DNA from: Accumulibacter sp031732795
GTDB lineage: Bacteria > Pseudomonadota > Gammaproteobacteria > Burkholderiales > Rhodocyclaceae
Direction of reading: 5' to 3'
Length of the DNA stretch: 64,000 bases
Assembly: GCA_031732795.1 (NCBI GenBank)
Contig: JAVMKC010000031.1
Coordinates: forward strand, 69,828 to 133,827
Shown: positions 16,950 to 25,884 of the stretch, piece by piece
How positions within the stretch are numbered: the stretch's first letter is position 1
How the letters are laid out: the number at the start of each line of letters is the position of its first letter
Position numbers and translations under genes: made by a program
Notes under the pieces: model-generated
Told to the model about the DNA's origin: nothing
The model's input: only the letters and a program-made list of their open reading frames with translations
Database searches by the model: none

Positions 16950-17876
16950 TTAGCGTTGAGGAAGGAATTTGAGCGGATCGACCGGCTTGCCCTGCCGGCG
17001 GACTTCGAAATGAAGCTTGACCTGATCGGCGTCAGTGTTGCCCATCTCGGCGATTTTTTGTCCTTTATTGACCATTTGTCCCTCCTTGACCAGTATGTTC
17101 TGGTTATGCGCGTAGGCGGTGAGAAAGTTGTTGTTGTGCTTGACAATCACCAGCTTGCCATAACCGCGCAGGCCGCTGCCACTATAGACCACTTTACCGC
17201 CACTGGCCGCCAGAACGGCCTCGCCAGCCCGGCCACCGATGTCGATGCCCTTGTTGCCGCCTTCGCTGAAAGTGCCGAGCAGTTTGCCGTTGGCCGGCCA
17301 ATTCCAGGCGATTTCGTCGTTGCTGGAACTTTCGCTGGATTTGTTGTCATCGCCGGCTGCTTCCGGTTTGGCCTCGGGTTTCGTTTCAGCTTTCGTCACC
17401 GGCTTGGCCGTGGCGACGACCGGTTCGGCCGGCTTTTGCTGGGCACGGACCAGTGCCTGCTCGGAATAAGCCTCCTTGCCGGCTTTCGGTTCGCGTTTCA
17501 CCAGCTCACCGGTGGCTCCGAGCGGCTTCTGTTCGATCGTGCCGGTGCTGATCGGCTTGACCACCACCGCTCCCGAATTGGCTGCTGCGCCGGGGGGACG
17601 AACGCGCAGAACCTGACCGACCAGGATACGGTTGGGATTTTCGATATTGTTCCAGTTGATCAGGTCCCGGTAATCCTGGCCGTGATCGAGGGCGATGGAA
17701 TAGAGCGTGTCGCCTTTTTTGACGGTGTAGCCGTCTTTGATCGTTGGGGTACTACTACTGGAGGTGCCGCTGCGGTCGACCGGTGAAGGAGACTGGCTGG
17801 CGCAACCCGCCAGAATCAGCACGGTAGCCACACTGATCGCCAAGCGTTGAGCAGTCGAAGAAATGAAAGGTTTCAT
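16950..17876 (-). CDS. nlpD: LysM/M23 lipoprotein NlpD
   Basis: The 308-residue protein has a lipoprotein signal with lipobox LILAGC (about 20-25), a LysM domain (DGYTVKKGDTLYSIALDHGQDY, at about 48-92), a Pro/Ala/Lys-rich linker and a C-terminal M23 (LytM) domain. The metal-binding histidines are mostly lost: NKGIDIGG has Asn for the first His and VKLHFEVR has Lys for the first His of HxH. That matches NlpD, which activates amidases rather than hydrolysing peptidoglycan itself. It likely acts in daughter-cell separation with AmiC. It overlaps the pcm stop by 4 bases. Confidence 0.94.
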   Translation of the reverse strand: MKPFISSTAQRLAISVATVLILAGCASQSPSPVDRSGTSSSSTPTIKDGYTVKKGDTLYSIALDHGQDYRDLINWNNIENPNRILVGQVLRVRPPGAAANSGAVVVKPISTGTIEQKPLGATGELVKREPKAGKEAYSEQALVRAQQKPAEPVVATAKPVTKAETKPEAKPEAAGDDNKSSESSSNDEIAWNWPANGKLLGTFSEGGNKGIDIGGRAGEAVLAASGGKVVYSGSGLRGYGKLVIVKHNNNFLTAYAHNQNILVKEGQMVNKGQKIAEMGNTDADQVKLHFEVRRQGKPVDPLKFLPQR

Positions 17877-18532
17877 GAGACTCCGGCGAGTAACGGCACA
17901 AAACGAACGGCATCGAGCCGCGTTTCGACGAAACCTTCGGCACGATTTTCGATCAGCACCAGATGTTGCGTCGCTGATCCCAATGGCAAAACCATTCTGC
18001 CACCAACGGCGAGTTGGTGCAAAAGCGCCGGCGGAACCCGGTTGGCGGCGGCGGCGACGATGATCGTATCGAACGGGGCGGCTTGCGGCAGGCCGAGCTG
18101 GCCATCGCTGTGCTGCAGACGGACTTTGCTTTCCTTGATCGTCCGCAGATTCGTCCTAGCCTTGTCGAGCAGCGGCGCGATCCGTTCGACGGCAAACACC
18201 TGCTCGGTCAATTGCGCCAGAACCGCGGCCTGATAACCGCAGCCGGCACCGATTTCGAGGGTTTTGCCCAGCGGGCGCCCGGCATGCAGCACTTCGATCA
18301 TCCGCGCCACCACATAAGGTTGCGAGATGGTCTGGGCGAAGCCCAGTGGCAAGGCGGTATCTTCATAAGCGCGTGAAGCAAGCGCTTCATCGACGAAAAC
18401 GTGTCGTGGTACGGCGGCGATGGCGGCCAGCACCCGTTCATCGACGATGCCCTGCTCGCGCAAACGATCGATCATCCGCGCGCGCGCGCGCGGGGAAGTC
18501 ATGCCGGTGCCGGAAACAGGGAGCGCGTTCAT
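17873..18532 (-). CDS. pcm: Protein-L-isoaspartate O-methyltransferase
   Basis: A 219-residue class I SAM methyltransferase. LEIGAGCGYQAAVLAQL (about residues 92-108) is the SAM-binding motif I, and PRHVFVDEALASRAYEDTALPLG (before it, about 46-68) is the family-specific substrate region. The enzyme methylates isoaspartyl residues to start repair of aged proteins, consistent with its place beside surE and rpoS in a stationary-phase survival block. It starts 10 bases after the surE stop and overlaps nlpD by 4 bases. Confidence 0.95.
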   Translation of the reverse strand: MNALPVSGTGMTSPRARARMIDRLREQGIVDERVLAAIAAVPRHVFVDEALASRAYEDTALPLGFAQTISQPYVVARMIEVLHAGRPLGKTLEIGAGCGYQAAVLAQLTEQVFAVERIAPLLDKARTNLRTIKESKVRLQHSDGQLGLPQAAPFDTIIVAAAANRVPPALLHQLAVGGRMVLPLGSATQHLVLIENRAEGFVETRLDAVRFVPLLAGVS

Positions 18533-18542
18533 CGGTGATGGT

Positions 18543-19286
18543 TCACTGCGGTAGCCATTCGCGCACCATCGACAGTTGTTCGTTGTGCGTCAAATCAATC
18601 TGTAAAGGGGTGACCGACACGTAGTGTTGTTGCACGGCATGAAAATCGGTTCCTTCGCCGGCATCCTCGGCTTCGCCGGCGGCGCCGATCCAGAAAAACG
18701 TTTCATTGCGCGGTGATTGCATGCGCACCACCGGTTCCGCCTTGTGTCGCTTGCCGAGGCGGGTGACGACGAAGCCCCGTAATTGATCATAGGGAACGTC
18801 GGGAACATTGACGTTGAGCAGCACCGGCGTGACTGGCCGGCGTTCCTGCAACAGGCCGACCAACTGCTGGGCCACCCGGGCCGCGGTGGCAAAGTTCTCA
18901 CTTTGCCGGGTGCACAACGACACGGCCAGCGATGGTATGCCCAGCAGGAATCCCTCGGTGGCTGCGGCGACGGTCCCGGAGTAAATGGTGTCGTCACCCA
19001 TGTTGGCGCCCATGTTGATTCCTGAAACGACCATGTCGGGCAAGGTGTCGAGCATGCCGGTGACGGCCAGATGTACGCAGTCGGTCGGCGTGCCATTGAC
19101 GTAGTAAAAGCCGTTGGCGGCCCGCTTCAATGACAGCGGCCGGTCGAGAGTCAGCGAGTTGCTGGCACCGCTCCGATCGCGCTCCGGGGCGACCACGGTG
19201 ATTTCCGCCACCGTGGACAGCGCGCGCGCCAGATGATCGATACCCGGCGCGAAGTAACCGTCGTCGTTGCAGAGCAGGATTCGCAT
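18543..19286 (-). CDS. surE: 5'/3'-nucleotidase SurE
   Basis: The 247-residue protein begins MRILLCNDDGYFAPGI with the conserved DD metal-binding pair, followed by RSGASNSLTL and VSGINMGANMGDDTIYSGTVAA, the family signature. SurE dephosphorylates nucleoside monophosphates and short polyphosphates and helps stationary-phase survival. It is the first gene of surE-pcm-nlpD-rpoS. The 400 bases upstream are shared with the divergent flagellin promoter region. Length and active-site residues are complete. Confidence 0.96.
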   Translation of the reverse strand: MRILLCNDDGYFAPGIDHLARALSTVAEITVVAPERDRSGASNSLTLDRPLSLKRAANGFYYVNGTPTDCVHLAVTGMLDTLPDMVVSGINMGANMGDDTIYSGTVAAATEGFLLGIPSLAVSLCTRQSENFATAARVAQQLVGLLQERRPVTPVLLNVNVPDVPYDQLRGFVVTRLGKRHKAEPVVRMQSPRNETFFWIGAAGEAEDAGEGTDFHAVQQHYVSVTPLQIDLTHNEQLSMVREWLPQ

Positions 19287-19472
19287 AGTCGCCCAAACCG
19301 TTCAGCACCACCGCAAACCTCTCATTATAACCGCCTGGTCCACTCCCCGAAATAAAGAGTTCCAGTCGTGCCGTCGTTACGTTCAAACCAGAAGAGAGTC
19401 AGCGTTGTGAGGCAGCGGATGATTTCAATGGCGAAGCGGCGCGCTGATCAGCACCGCGCGGATCCTGGTCCG

Positions 19473-19491
19473 CCGACAAATTTTTTGTCGG
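19473..19491. other. Perfect hairpin upstream of fliC
   Basis: An 8-bp perfect inverted repeat CCGACAAA/TTTGTCGG with a TTT loop lies between surE and fliC, about 80 bases upstream of the sigma-28 promoter. It could be a protein-binding dyad or a terminator stem. The region 19287-19564 otherwise shows no gene. Confidence 0.5.
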
Positions 19492-19564
19492 ACGGATGAA
19501 AGCCTCTCAACTTCCCTGGCGGACAGTCGATAAGAGACTTGTGCGGCGGGCTGATGAAGATCAC

Positions 19565-19591
19565 TAAAGTTTGTCAGCCGCCCGTCGTAGG
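19565..19591 (+). promoter_or_regulatory. Sigma-28 (FliA) promoter of fliC
   Basis: TAAAGTTT at 19565-19572 is a perfect FliA -35 element. After an 11-base spacer comes GTCGTAGG at 19584-19591, a partial match to the -10 consensus GCCGATAA. The transcript would start near 19599, leaving a leader of about 90 bases. AGGAGA lies five bases before the fliC ATG. Confidence 0.75.
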
Positions 19592-19689
19592 AAATGTGTA
19601 AGCGAGATTCTCGCTACAAAGAGAGTGGATCAGCAGTCAAGAAAGCCACCGGAACCCCCAAGTCAATTTGATCGTGTCAGGAGAGCAAA

Positions 19690-21474
19690 ATGCCGCAAGT
19701 CATCAATACCAACGTATCTTCGCTGAATTCGCAACGCAGTCTGAATTCGTCGCAGATGTCTCTGCAAACCTCCCTGCAGCGCTTGTCATCCGGTTTGCGG
19801 ATCAACAGCGCCAAGGACGACGCTGCCGGCCTGGCCATTTCGGCCCGGATGACCTCGCAGATCAACGGCCTTGATCAGGCGTCGCGCAATGCCAATGACG
19901 GTATCTCGTTGGCGCAGACGGCCGAAGGCGGTTTGCAGAGTGTTACCGAATCATTGCAACGGATGCGTACGCTGGCCGTGCAGGCGTCGAACGCCACCAA
20001 CACCGCTACCGACCGTGCGGCATTGCAGCAGGAAGTCGAGCAATTGGTGCAGCAGATCAACACTGTTGCCAATCAGACCGCCTTCAACGGCGTCAAGGTC
20101 CTCGACGGCACATTCAATGCGCAGGCGTTCCAGATCGGCGCCAACTCTGGGCAAACGATTACCGTCAGCTCGATTGCCAGCGCCAAGGCCGACGCGCTCG
20201 GTGTCGGTACCACCTCCTCGTATTCGGCGAGCACCGCCGGAGCCGTGGCCAACGGCCTGATCGCCGCCGGCGGCATCACGGTCAATGGTTACGGGATTGG
20301 TCCCAGTGTGCGCGATGGCGTTTCGGCCGCTGGCAGCAACGACAGCGCAATCTCCAAAGCCGCCGCGTTCAACGCGGTTTCGGGACAGACCGGGGTGACT
20401 GCCACCGCCTCTGCAACTACGTTGGCCGGTGCGGCGAATACGGCTCAGGTCGATATCGCCGGCGATGCGACCGACTTCATCTACGTCAATAACATCAAGC
20501 TGGGCGCGATTTCCGCCGGCGCCGACGCTACCACGCAAGGGGCCAACGTTGCCGCCGCCTTCAATGCCGTTTCCAATCAAAGCGGTGTGACGGCCACGTT
20601 CAGCACCTCGACCGGTGCGGTGACCCTGACCGCCGCAGATGGCCGCAATATCAGCCTGATCGGTGGCGGCGCCGGCGCGACGCTGGCCAATACCGGTTTG
20701 ACGATGGGGGCCGGCGGCAATGTCGTGGCGGCTGGCACGGCCGCAGTTGGAGCCCTGGCGGCCGGTGACTTGACGATCAACGGCTACGATATCGGTGCCG
20801 TTTCTGCCGGAACCACGGTTACTACTCAGGGCGATAACATCGCCACAGCCATCAACGCGCTGACCAGTAAGACGGGGGTGACCGCGTCCAACGCGGCTGG
20901 CAAGATCACCTTGTCGGCCGGGACTGGCCAAGCAATCACCATCAGCGGCAGTCTGACCAATCAAGCCGCAACTGCGACGACAACCGGTTTCAGTGCCAAC
21001 CAACTGGGCGCTACCACCGCCAACTCGAATGCGGCCATCACTCGCGGCAATATCACGCTGAGTTCCACCGGCAGCGGCGGCATTACCGTCGGCGGTTCGG
21101 ATATCGCCCGTGCCGGGCTGACCGCTGCCTTTACCGCCTCCACGGCCACGTTTGGTGCCGGTATTTCGAGTGTCGATGTGTCGACCGCTTCCGGTGCGCA
21201 AAACGCCCTCGGGATCATCGATTCGGCGCTGTCGAACATCAACTCCAGCCGGGCCAACCTCGGTGCGGTACAGAATCGCTTCAGCAGCGTGGTCAGCAAT
21301 CTGGCGACCACCTCCGAGAACCTTTCTGCGGCGCGCAGCCGGATCCTCGATGCCGACTTCGCGTTGGAAACCGCCAACATGACCCGTGCGCAAATCCTGC
21401 AGCAGGCGGGTACGGCGATGCTGGCGCAAGCCAATTCGTTGCCGCAAGGCGTGCTCTCCTTGCTGAAGGGTTAA
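19690..21474 (+). CDS. fliC: Flagellin
   Basis: The 594-residue flagellin has a conserved N-terminal D0/D1 region (MPQVINTNVSSLNSQRSLN to about residue 175) and C-terminal D1/D0 region (about 500-594, ending NSLPQGVLSLLKG). The middle (about 185-490) is Ala/Gly/Thr/Ser-rich and contains at least three diverged flagellin-insert units (around ITVNGYGIG, FIYVNNIKLGAISAG and LTINGYDIGAVSAG). It is longer than the usual 490-residue betaproteobacterial flagellin because of these surface units. A strong Shine-Dalgarno and sigma-28 promoter precede it. It is the first gene of the filament operon. Confidence 0.97.
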   Translation: MPQVINTNVSSLNSQRSLNSSQMSLQTSLQRLSSGLRINSAKDDAAGLAISARMTSQINGLDQASRNANDGISLAQTAEGGLQSVTESLQRMRTLAVQASNATNTATDRAALQQEVEQLVQQINTVANQTAFNGVKVLDGTFNAQAFQIGANSGQTITVSSIASAKADALGVGTTSSYSASTAGAVANGLIAAGGITVNGYGIGPSVRDGVSAAGSNDSAISKAAAFNAVSGQTGVTATASATTLAGAANTAQVDIAGDATDFIYVNNIKLGAISAGADATTQGANVAAAFNAVSNQSGVTATFSTSTGAVTLTAADGRNISLIGGGAGATLANTGLTMGAGGNVVAAGTAAVGALAAGDLTINGYDIGAVSAGTTVTTQGDNIATAINALTSKTGVTASNAAGKITLSAGTGQAITISGSLTNQAATATTTGFSANQLGATTANSNAAITRGNITLSSTGSGGITVGGSDIARAGLTAAFTASTATFGAGISSVDVSTASGAQNALGIIDSALSNINSSRANLGAVQNRFSSVVSNLATTSENLSAARSRILDADFALETANMTRAQILQQAGTAMLAQANSLPQGVLSLLKG

Positions 21475-21561
21475 GCGGCAGTGGATTCAGCGTAGCAAAT
21501 CCGGGAGTGCGGCGGCGGCAACGCAACCGCACCCCGCGGCCACTTCATCAAGGAGTTCGAC

Positions 21562-21945
21562 ATGAACATCCACTCCGCCGGTTCCACCCCGCCGGCCCAG
21601 GTCAACCCGGTCGTCGGCAACCTCGTTCGCGAGATCAGCCGTCCGAAAGCGGAAGAAAGCACGGTCCCGGTCAACGACCCCACATTGTCCGCGACCGCCA
21701 CCGGCCGCGAGCAGCCGGTAGACCGTCAGCAACTGGAGGCGGCGACCAAGGTCGTTCGCGAATTTGTCCAACCGATCAACAACAATCTCGAGTTCAGTGT
21801 CGACAACGATACTGGCCAGATGGTGGTCAAGGTGGTCGATAAATCGACCCAGGAAGTGATCCGGCAGGTGCCATCGAAAGAAATGCTGGCCATCGCCAAA
21901 ACGCTGGACAATATCAAGGGGTTGTTCGTCAAGCAGACCGCCTGA
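21562..21945 (+). CDS. flaG: Flagellar protein FlaG
   Basis: The 127-residue protein has a low-complexity N-terminus (about 1-60) and a conserved C-terminal domain containing LEFSVDNDTGQMVVKVVDKSTQEVIRQVPS, the FlaG family signature (described here by its flanks at about residues 79-110). FlaG proteins influence filament length in several proteobacteria. It lies 87 bases after fliC and 54 bases before fliD. AAGGAG precedes its ATG at good spacing. The 87-base gap holds an imperfect GC-rich inverted repeat (GTGCGG/CCGCAC) without a T-run. Confidence 0.88.
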   Translation: MNIHSAGSTPPAQVNPVVGNLVREISRPKAEESTVPVNDPTLSATATGREQPVDRQQLEAATKVVREFVQPINNNLEFSVDNDTGQMVVKVVDKSTQEVIRQVPSKEMLAIAKTLDNIKGLFVKQTA

Positions 21946-21999
21946 AGAGCAGCGATCCCGGCTTTGGCCAGATCCAGTCGCTGGCCCTAGGAGAAACCG

Positions 22000-23433
22000 A
22001 TGAGCATGTCGTCCCCAGGCCTGGGTTCGAACCTCGACGTCAACAGCATCGTCAGCCAGTTGATGTCGCTGGAGAAACGGCCATTGACCGCGATGGCCAA
22101 GCAGGAAGCCAACTTCCAGGCCAAAATTTCGGCACTTGGTTCACTGCAAGGCGCGATTTCCAGCGTCCAGAATGCGGCGATCGGCCTGGTGCCGGGGACC
22201 GGGGTGACTGCCGTACAAAAATTCTCGGTATTCCGTGCATCGGTCGCCGACAGCAGCATCGCTTCGGTGGCTACCACTTCCAGCGCCGTTGCCGGCAGTT
22301 ACACGCTGGAAATCACCCAACTGGCCAAACAGCACAGCATTGCCACGGCGACCGGCGCAACATCGCCATTCACCGCCGATGGAAAATTGACCACCGGCGG
22401 TACGTTGACCCTTTCGCTGGACAGCGCCGGTGGCAGCAGTCCGAACAAGAGCACCGATATCGCCATTGCCGATGGCGCTACGGTGGAAACGATCCGTGAC
22501 GCGATCAACGGTGCCAGTGCCGGAGTGTCGGCGGTGGTGATCAACGGCACTGCCGGCAAGCAATTGCTGCTGACCAGTACCACTGCCGGCAGCAACCAGT
22601 TCATCAAGCTTTCGGGGATCGCCGGCTTGGCCTATGACCCGAACGCCACACCTGATCCGGTGACCGATCCCTGGGCCCAGACGCAAGCCGCGCAAGGCGC
22701 CGCGCTCAAGATCAACGGCATTGCCGTCACTTCGACGACCAATAGCGTCAGCAGCGCGATCGACGGTGTGACCCTGACTTTGCAAAAAGGTCCCGAGGCG
22801 CCGGCGACATCGCTGAGCACGTCCTTGTCGATCACCAAGGATACGTCGAGCCTGACGGCTGGGATCAACGCGCTGGTCAAGGCGTTCAATGAGTTCTACA
22901 GCACTGCCGGCAATCTCGGCCGATACGACGCCGCCACCAAAACCGCCGGCACCCTCAACGGCGACAGCACGTTGCTGGCGGCGCAGAATGGCTTTCGCAA
23001 GGCGCTGGGCAGCGTTCCAGCCGAACTGAGCGGCGCGACGCTGAAAACGCTCGGCGATATCGGCATCAGCGTCCAGAAGGATGGCAAGCTGGCGGTGGAC
23101 AGTACCCAGCTCAGCAAAGCGATCACCGACGATTTCACCGCGGTGGCCAATCTGGCTGCCGCCTATGGCAAGGCGTTAAAAACCACGGCCGACGGCATGG
23201 TTGGCAGCGACGGCATGATCGCCGCGCGCAGCGATGGTTTGAACGCCTTGATCCGCGGGCTCGAAAAGCAGTCGGATGTCTTGAACCAGCGCTTGACCAG
23301 CATCGAATCGCGTTATCGCAATCAGTTTACGACTCTCGACACCTTGATTTCGGGAATGACCAAGACCAGTTCCTTCCTCACCCAGCAACTGGCCATTCTC
23401 AGCAACACCACGGTGTCGATCAACAAGAATTAG
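22000..23433 (+). CDS. fliD: Flagellar filament cap protein FliD
   Basis: The 477-residue protein has the FliD N-terminal domain (GLGSNLDVNSIVSQLMSLEKRPL, about 7-29), a variable Ala/Thr-rich middle and the FliD C-terminal domain with coiled-coil heptads ending in TSSFLTQQLAILSNTT. FliD caps the filament and catalyses flagellin polymerisation. It follows flaG and precedes fliS in the standard order. ATG at 22000 is preceded by AGGAGA. Length is normal. Confidence 0.95.
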   Translation: MSMSSPGLGSNLDVNSIVSQLMSLEKRPLTAMAKQEANFQAKISALGSLQGAISSVQNAAIGLVPGTGVTAVQKFSVFRASVADSSIASVATTSSAVAGSYTLEITQLAKQHSIATATGATSPFTADGKLTTGGTLTLSLDSAGGSSPNKSTDIAIADGATVETIRDAINGASAGVSAVVINGTAGKQLLLTSTTAGSNQFIKLSGIAGLAYDPNATPDPVTDPWAQTQAAQGAALKINGIAVTSTTNSVSSAIDGVTLTLQKGPEAPATSLSTSLSITKDTSSLTAGINALVKAFNEFYSTAGNLGRYDAATKTAGTLNGDSTLLAAQNGFRKALGSVPAELSGATLKTLGDIGISVQKDGKLAVDSTQLSKAITDDFTAVANLAAAYGKALKTTADGMVGSDGMIAARSDGLNALIRGLEKQSDVLNQRLTSIESRYRNQFTTLDTLISGMTKTSSFLTQQLAILSNTTVSINKN

Positions 23434-23442
23434 GAGTTCCGC

Positions 23443-23856
23443 ATGTATGGTCACGCACGCCAGGCAATCTCCGCCTATCGCAAGGTCGGGGTGGATGCCG
23501 CCATCGAAGTTGCCGACCCGCATCGGCTGATTCTGCTGCTGTTCGCCGGCGCCCAGGCGGCAATCGGTAATGCCCGCCTGGCGATGCAGCAAAAACGGAT
23601 CGCCGCCAAAGGCGAAGCGATCTCGAAGGCGATCGATATCATCACCAATGGCCTCAAAGTCAGCCTGGACCTCGAAAAAGGCGGGGAAATCGCCGACCGG
23701 CTGTACGCCCTGTACGACTATCTGGTGCTGCGCTTGCTGAAAGCCAACCTGAACAACGATCTGCAGGCGCTGGATGAAGTGGACCGCTTGCTCGAGGAAA
23801 TCCATGGCGCCTGGCGGCAGATCGCGCCGAATGCCGTGGCCGAGGCGGCCGCGTGA
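23443..23856 (+). CDS. fliS: Flagellin export chaperone FliS
   Basis: The 137-residue all-helical protein begins MYGHARQAISAYRKVGVDAAIEVADPHRLI, giving the conserved YxxV and PHRLI region, and continues with the ALYDYLVLRLLKAN helix near residue 90. FliS binds the flagellin C-terminus and prevents premature polymerisation. It starts nine bases after fliD and its stop overlaps the GTG of the next gene by 4 bases. Length and motifs are normal. Confidence 0.94.
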   Translation: MYGHARQAISAYRKVGVDAAIEVADPHRLILLLFAGAQAAIGNARLAMQQKRIAAKGEAISKAIDIITNGLKVSLDLEKGGEIADRLYALYDYLVLRLLKANLNNDLQALDEVDRLLEEIHGAWRQIAPNAVAEAAA

Positions 23857-24131
23857 ACGCGGCGCTGGTTACCCTGGAAAGCCTGCGCTCGCTGTCAGAA
23901 ACGATGGCGATGAGTGCCGCTGCCGAGGATTGGGCGACGCTGGTCAGCCAGCAAGGGGAACGTGACAGACTGACGGATGCGTTGCCGGAAAAATGGTCGA
24001 TGTCCCTGTCTGCCGATGAACGGACACAGGCGCAAACCCTGCTGCAGGATTGCCTGCGGCTGGACGCCATCATCGGCCCTTGCGTCGAATCGCGATTGGG
24101 CGAACTGCGGGTTCTGTTGCGCCTGGGTTGA
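23853..24131 (+). CDS. fliT: FliT-like flagellar chaperone
   Basis: A 92-residue helical, acidic protein starts with GTG overlapping the fliS stop. Sequence alone is weakly informative: a Leu-rich N-terminal helix and a conserved-looking LQDCLRLDAIIGPCVESRLGEL C-terminal helix (about 66-88) fit the FliT chaperone of FliD. Position directly after fliS, small size and helical composition support that. Its TGA is immediately followed by the ATG of the FliK-like gene without any gap. Another small flagellar export protein is the alternative. Confidence 0.7.
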   Translation: MNAALVTLESLRSLSETMAMSAAAEDWATLVSQQGERDRLTDALPEKWSMSLSADERTQAQTLLQDCLRLDAIIGPCVESRLGELRVLLRLG

Positions 24132-25826
24132 ATGTTCGTCAACGCCGATAACGGCGCTCGCCTGCAAAGTGCCGGCGAGCCGGCACTACAGCTGGCGCCG
24201 AGCACGCAGGACGTCACCGACAAACTGTCCGGGCTGTCTGTCGGACAGCGCGTGTTGGCCGAAATCCAGTCGGTATTGCCCAATGGCAGCTACCGCGCCT
24301 TGATCAACCAGCGCAGTGTGACGCTGGCCCTGCCTTTCGCCGCCAAGGCCGGCGACGCCATCGAATTGGCCGTCACCGCCCGCGACGGCAAACTGACGCT
24401 GGCCGTCGTCGCCCAGGGTGGCAACCCGGCGACAACGCCCTCGACGGCGATTCATTTGAGCCCGGCTGGACAGCTGATCCACGACCTTCTCGGTGAAACG
24501 CGGCCGGGCTCGAATGCCCCATCGGCGTTGGCGCTCAACGATAACCGGCCGATTGCCGAACAGCCGCCCAGAAGCGGTCAGGAGTTGTCGCCCTTGCTCC
24601 AACAAGCCATCCGGCAGAGCGGCATGTTTTACGAATCGCATCAGGCCGAATGGGTGGCCGGACGACTGCCACAAGCGGAACTGGCTCACGAACCACAAGC
24701 CCGCCTGAGCGGACGTGGCGGTGGGCGGATAGCTTCGTCGTCGGGGGAGGCGACGATGCAAAATCCGGTGGCTCAATCGGGCGGGGCGCGGACGGCTGAT
24801 GCGGTGGGCGATCCGAGCAGAATTCAACCGAGTGTGTCAGGGGAGGAGCCACCTGGAACCCAGGCTGGCGCTCAAGCCAGAATCCAGGCCGAGGTGCCGC
24901 ACACCGAAACGGTCCGCCAGGGGGGGGCGCCCGTCTTGCCCGCATCGTCCGCCGTTACGCAGCAGAAGAGCCCAATGTCGCCGATCGATGACGGCGAACA
25001 TCTCTCGGGGTCGGAAAACCGGCCGGCCACGGTCGCGGCACCCGTCGCCGAACCGGAAACAAGCCGTGCATCAATCCACTCGGCTGTCTCTTCATTGCCG
25101 CTTCGAGCGGAATTGACGGTGCCAGCCGCCATGATCGCCGGCCAATATCTGCCAGTCGCCGACGAAAATGAAGCGCCGTTGCTCGACGTGGGACAGGGTT
25201 TTCCGGCGGGTGAGGCGCCGATTTCGCCGGATTCGCCCGAACGCCGGGCGTCCCCGGAAACTGCTGTCAATCGGTTTCCGCCGGCCGGGCATCGTCCATT
25301 GCCGTCGACGACTCCCGCGGACGCCGACCAGTTGTCGGTTTCGATCGATAAGCGCTCCGAGGGGCCGATCAGCTTTGGCGGAGAAGCCTTGCGGGGAGAC
25401 CCGAATCACGCGAGTGCTCAGGCCGGGCAGGGTGCCTCATCGCTTGCCATGCCGTCGGCGTTGCAGGCGATCGTCCAGCAGCAACTCGAAGCTTTCGCCA
25501 CGCAGCATTTTTCGTGGCAGGGCCAAATCTGGCCAGGGCAGCAGATGCATTGGGAAATCGAGGATCGCAGCCAAGAGCGCGGCGCCGACGGTACGCCGGG
25601 CGACGGCAGCGAACAATGGCAGACACGGCTACGCCTGATCTTGCCGAATCTCGGCGAAGTCGATGCCCGTCTGCAAATCCGCGACCAGCAGGTGACGCTG
25701 ACCCTCTTTGCCGAGGATGCCGAAACCAGAAACACGCTGCGTGATCAGAGTGCTGATCTGCAGAATCATTTGGCTGCCGCCGGTTTGACTCTGGCGGCAC
25801 TCGGCGTGATCCAGCCGCCGATCTGA
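24132..25826 (+). CDS. FliK-like flagellar hook-length control protein
   Basis: The 564-residue protein has a short N-terminal conserved part, a long disordered centre rich in Pro, Ala, Ser, Glu and Gln (about 130-430), and a C-terminal domain with MHWEIEDRSQ, WQTRLRLILPNLGEVDARLQIRDQQVTLTLF (about 500-535) and an amphipathic helix. That C-terminal pattern is the Flg_hook (FliK C-terminal) domain. FliK measures hook length and switches export specificity. Its place behind fliT in a filament operon, rather than beside fliJ, is atypical, so it may be a second FliK-type protein. It begins at the base after the preceding stop. Confidence 0.75.
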   Translation: MFVNADNGARLQSAGEPALQLAPSTQDVTDKLSGLSVGQRVLAEIQSVLPNGSYRALINQRSVTLALPFAAKAGDAIELAVTARDGKLTLAVVAQGGNPATTPSTAIHLSPAGQLIHDLLGETRPGSNAPSALALNDNRPIAEQPPRSGQELSPLLQQAIRQSGMFYESHQAEWVAGRLPQAELAHEPQARLSGRGGGRIASSSGEATMQNPVAQSGGARTADAVGDPSRIQPSVSGEEPPGTQAGAQARIQAEVPHTETVRQGGAPVLPASSAVTQQKSPMSPIDDGEHLSGSENRPATVAAPVAEPETSRASIHSAVSSLPLRAELTVPAAMIAGQYLPVADENEAPLLDVGQGFPAGEAPISPDSPERRASPETAVNRFPPAGHRPLPSTTPADADQLSVSIDKRSEGPISFGGEALRGDPNHASAQAGQGASSLAMPSALQAIVQQQLEAFATQHFSWQGQIWPGQQMHWEIEDRSQERGADGTPGDGSEQWQTRLRLILPNLGEVDARLQIRDQQVTLTLFAEDAETRNTLRDQSADLQNHLAAAGLTLAALGVIQPPI

Positions 25827-25832
25827 GAAATC

Positions 25833-25870
25833 GGGCGCCGTGGCTGTCTGAGCCGACGCGCGCGGCGCCC
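25833..25870. terminator. Hairpin between convergent FliK-like gene and scpB
   Basis: An 8-bp perfect stem GGGCGCCG/CGGCGCCC encloses 22 bases that include a smaller GGCT/AGCC stem. It lies in the 58-base gap between two convergent genes. No T-run follows on either strand, so it may act as a Rho-assisted or RNA-end-protecting structure. Confidence 0.45.
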
Positions 25871-25884
25871 GGTGAAGTCGTTGC

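Noticed and set aside
19951..21447. 498-codon open frame on the minus strand
   Set aside because: It is antisense to the flagellin gene; its Gly/Arg-rich reading is what the Ala/Thr-rich flagellin centre gives on the other strand.
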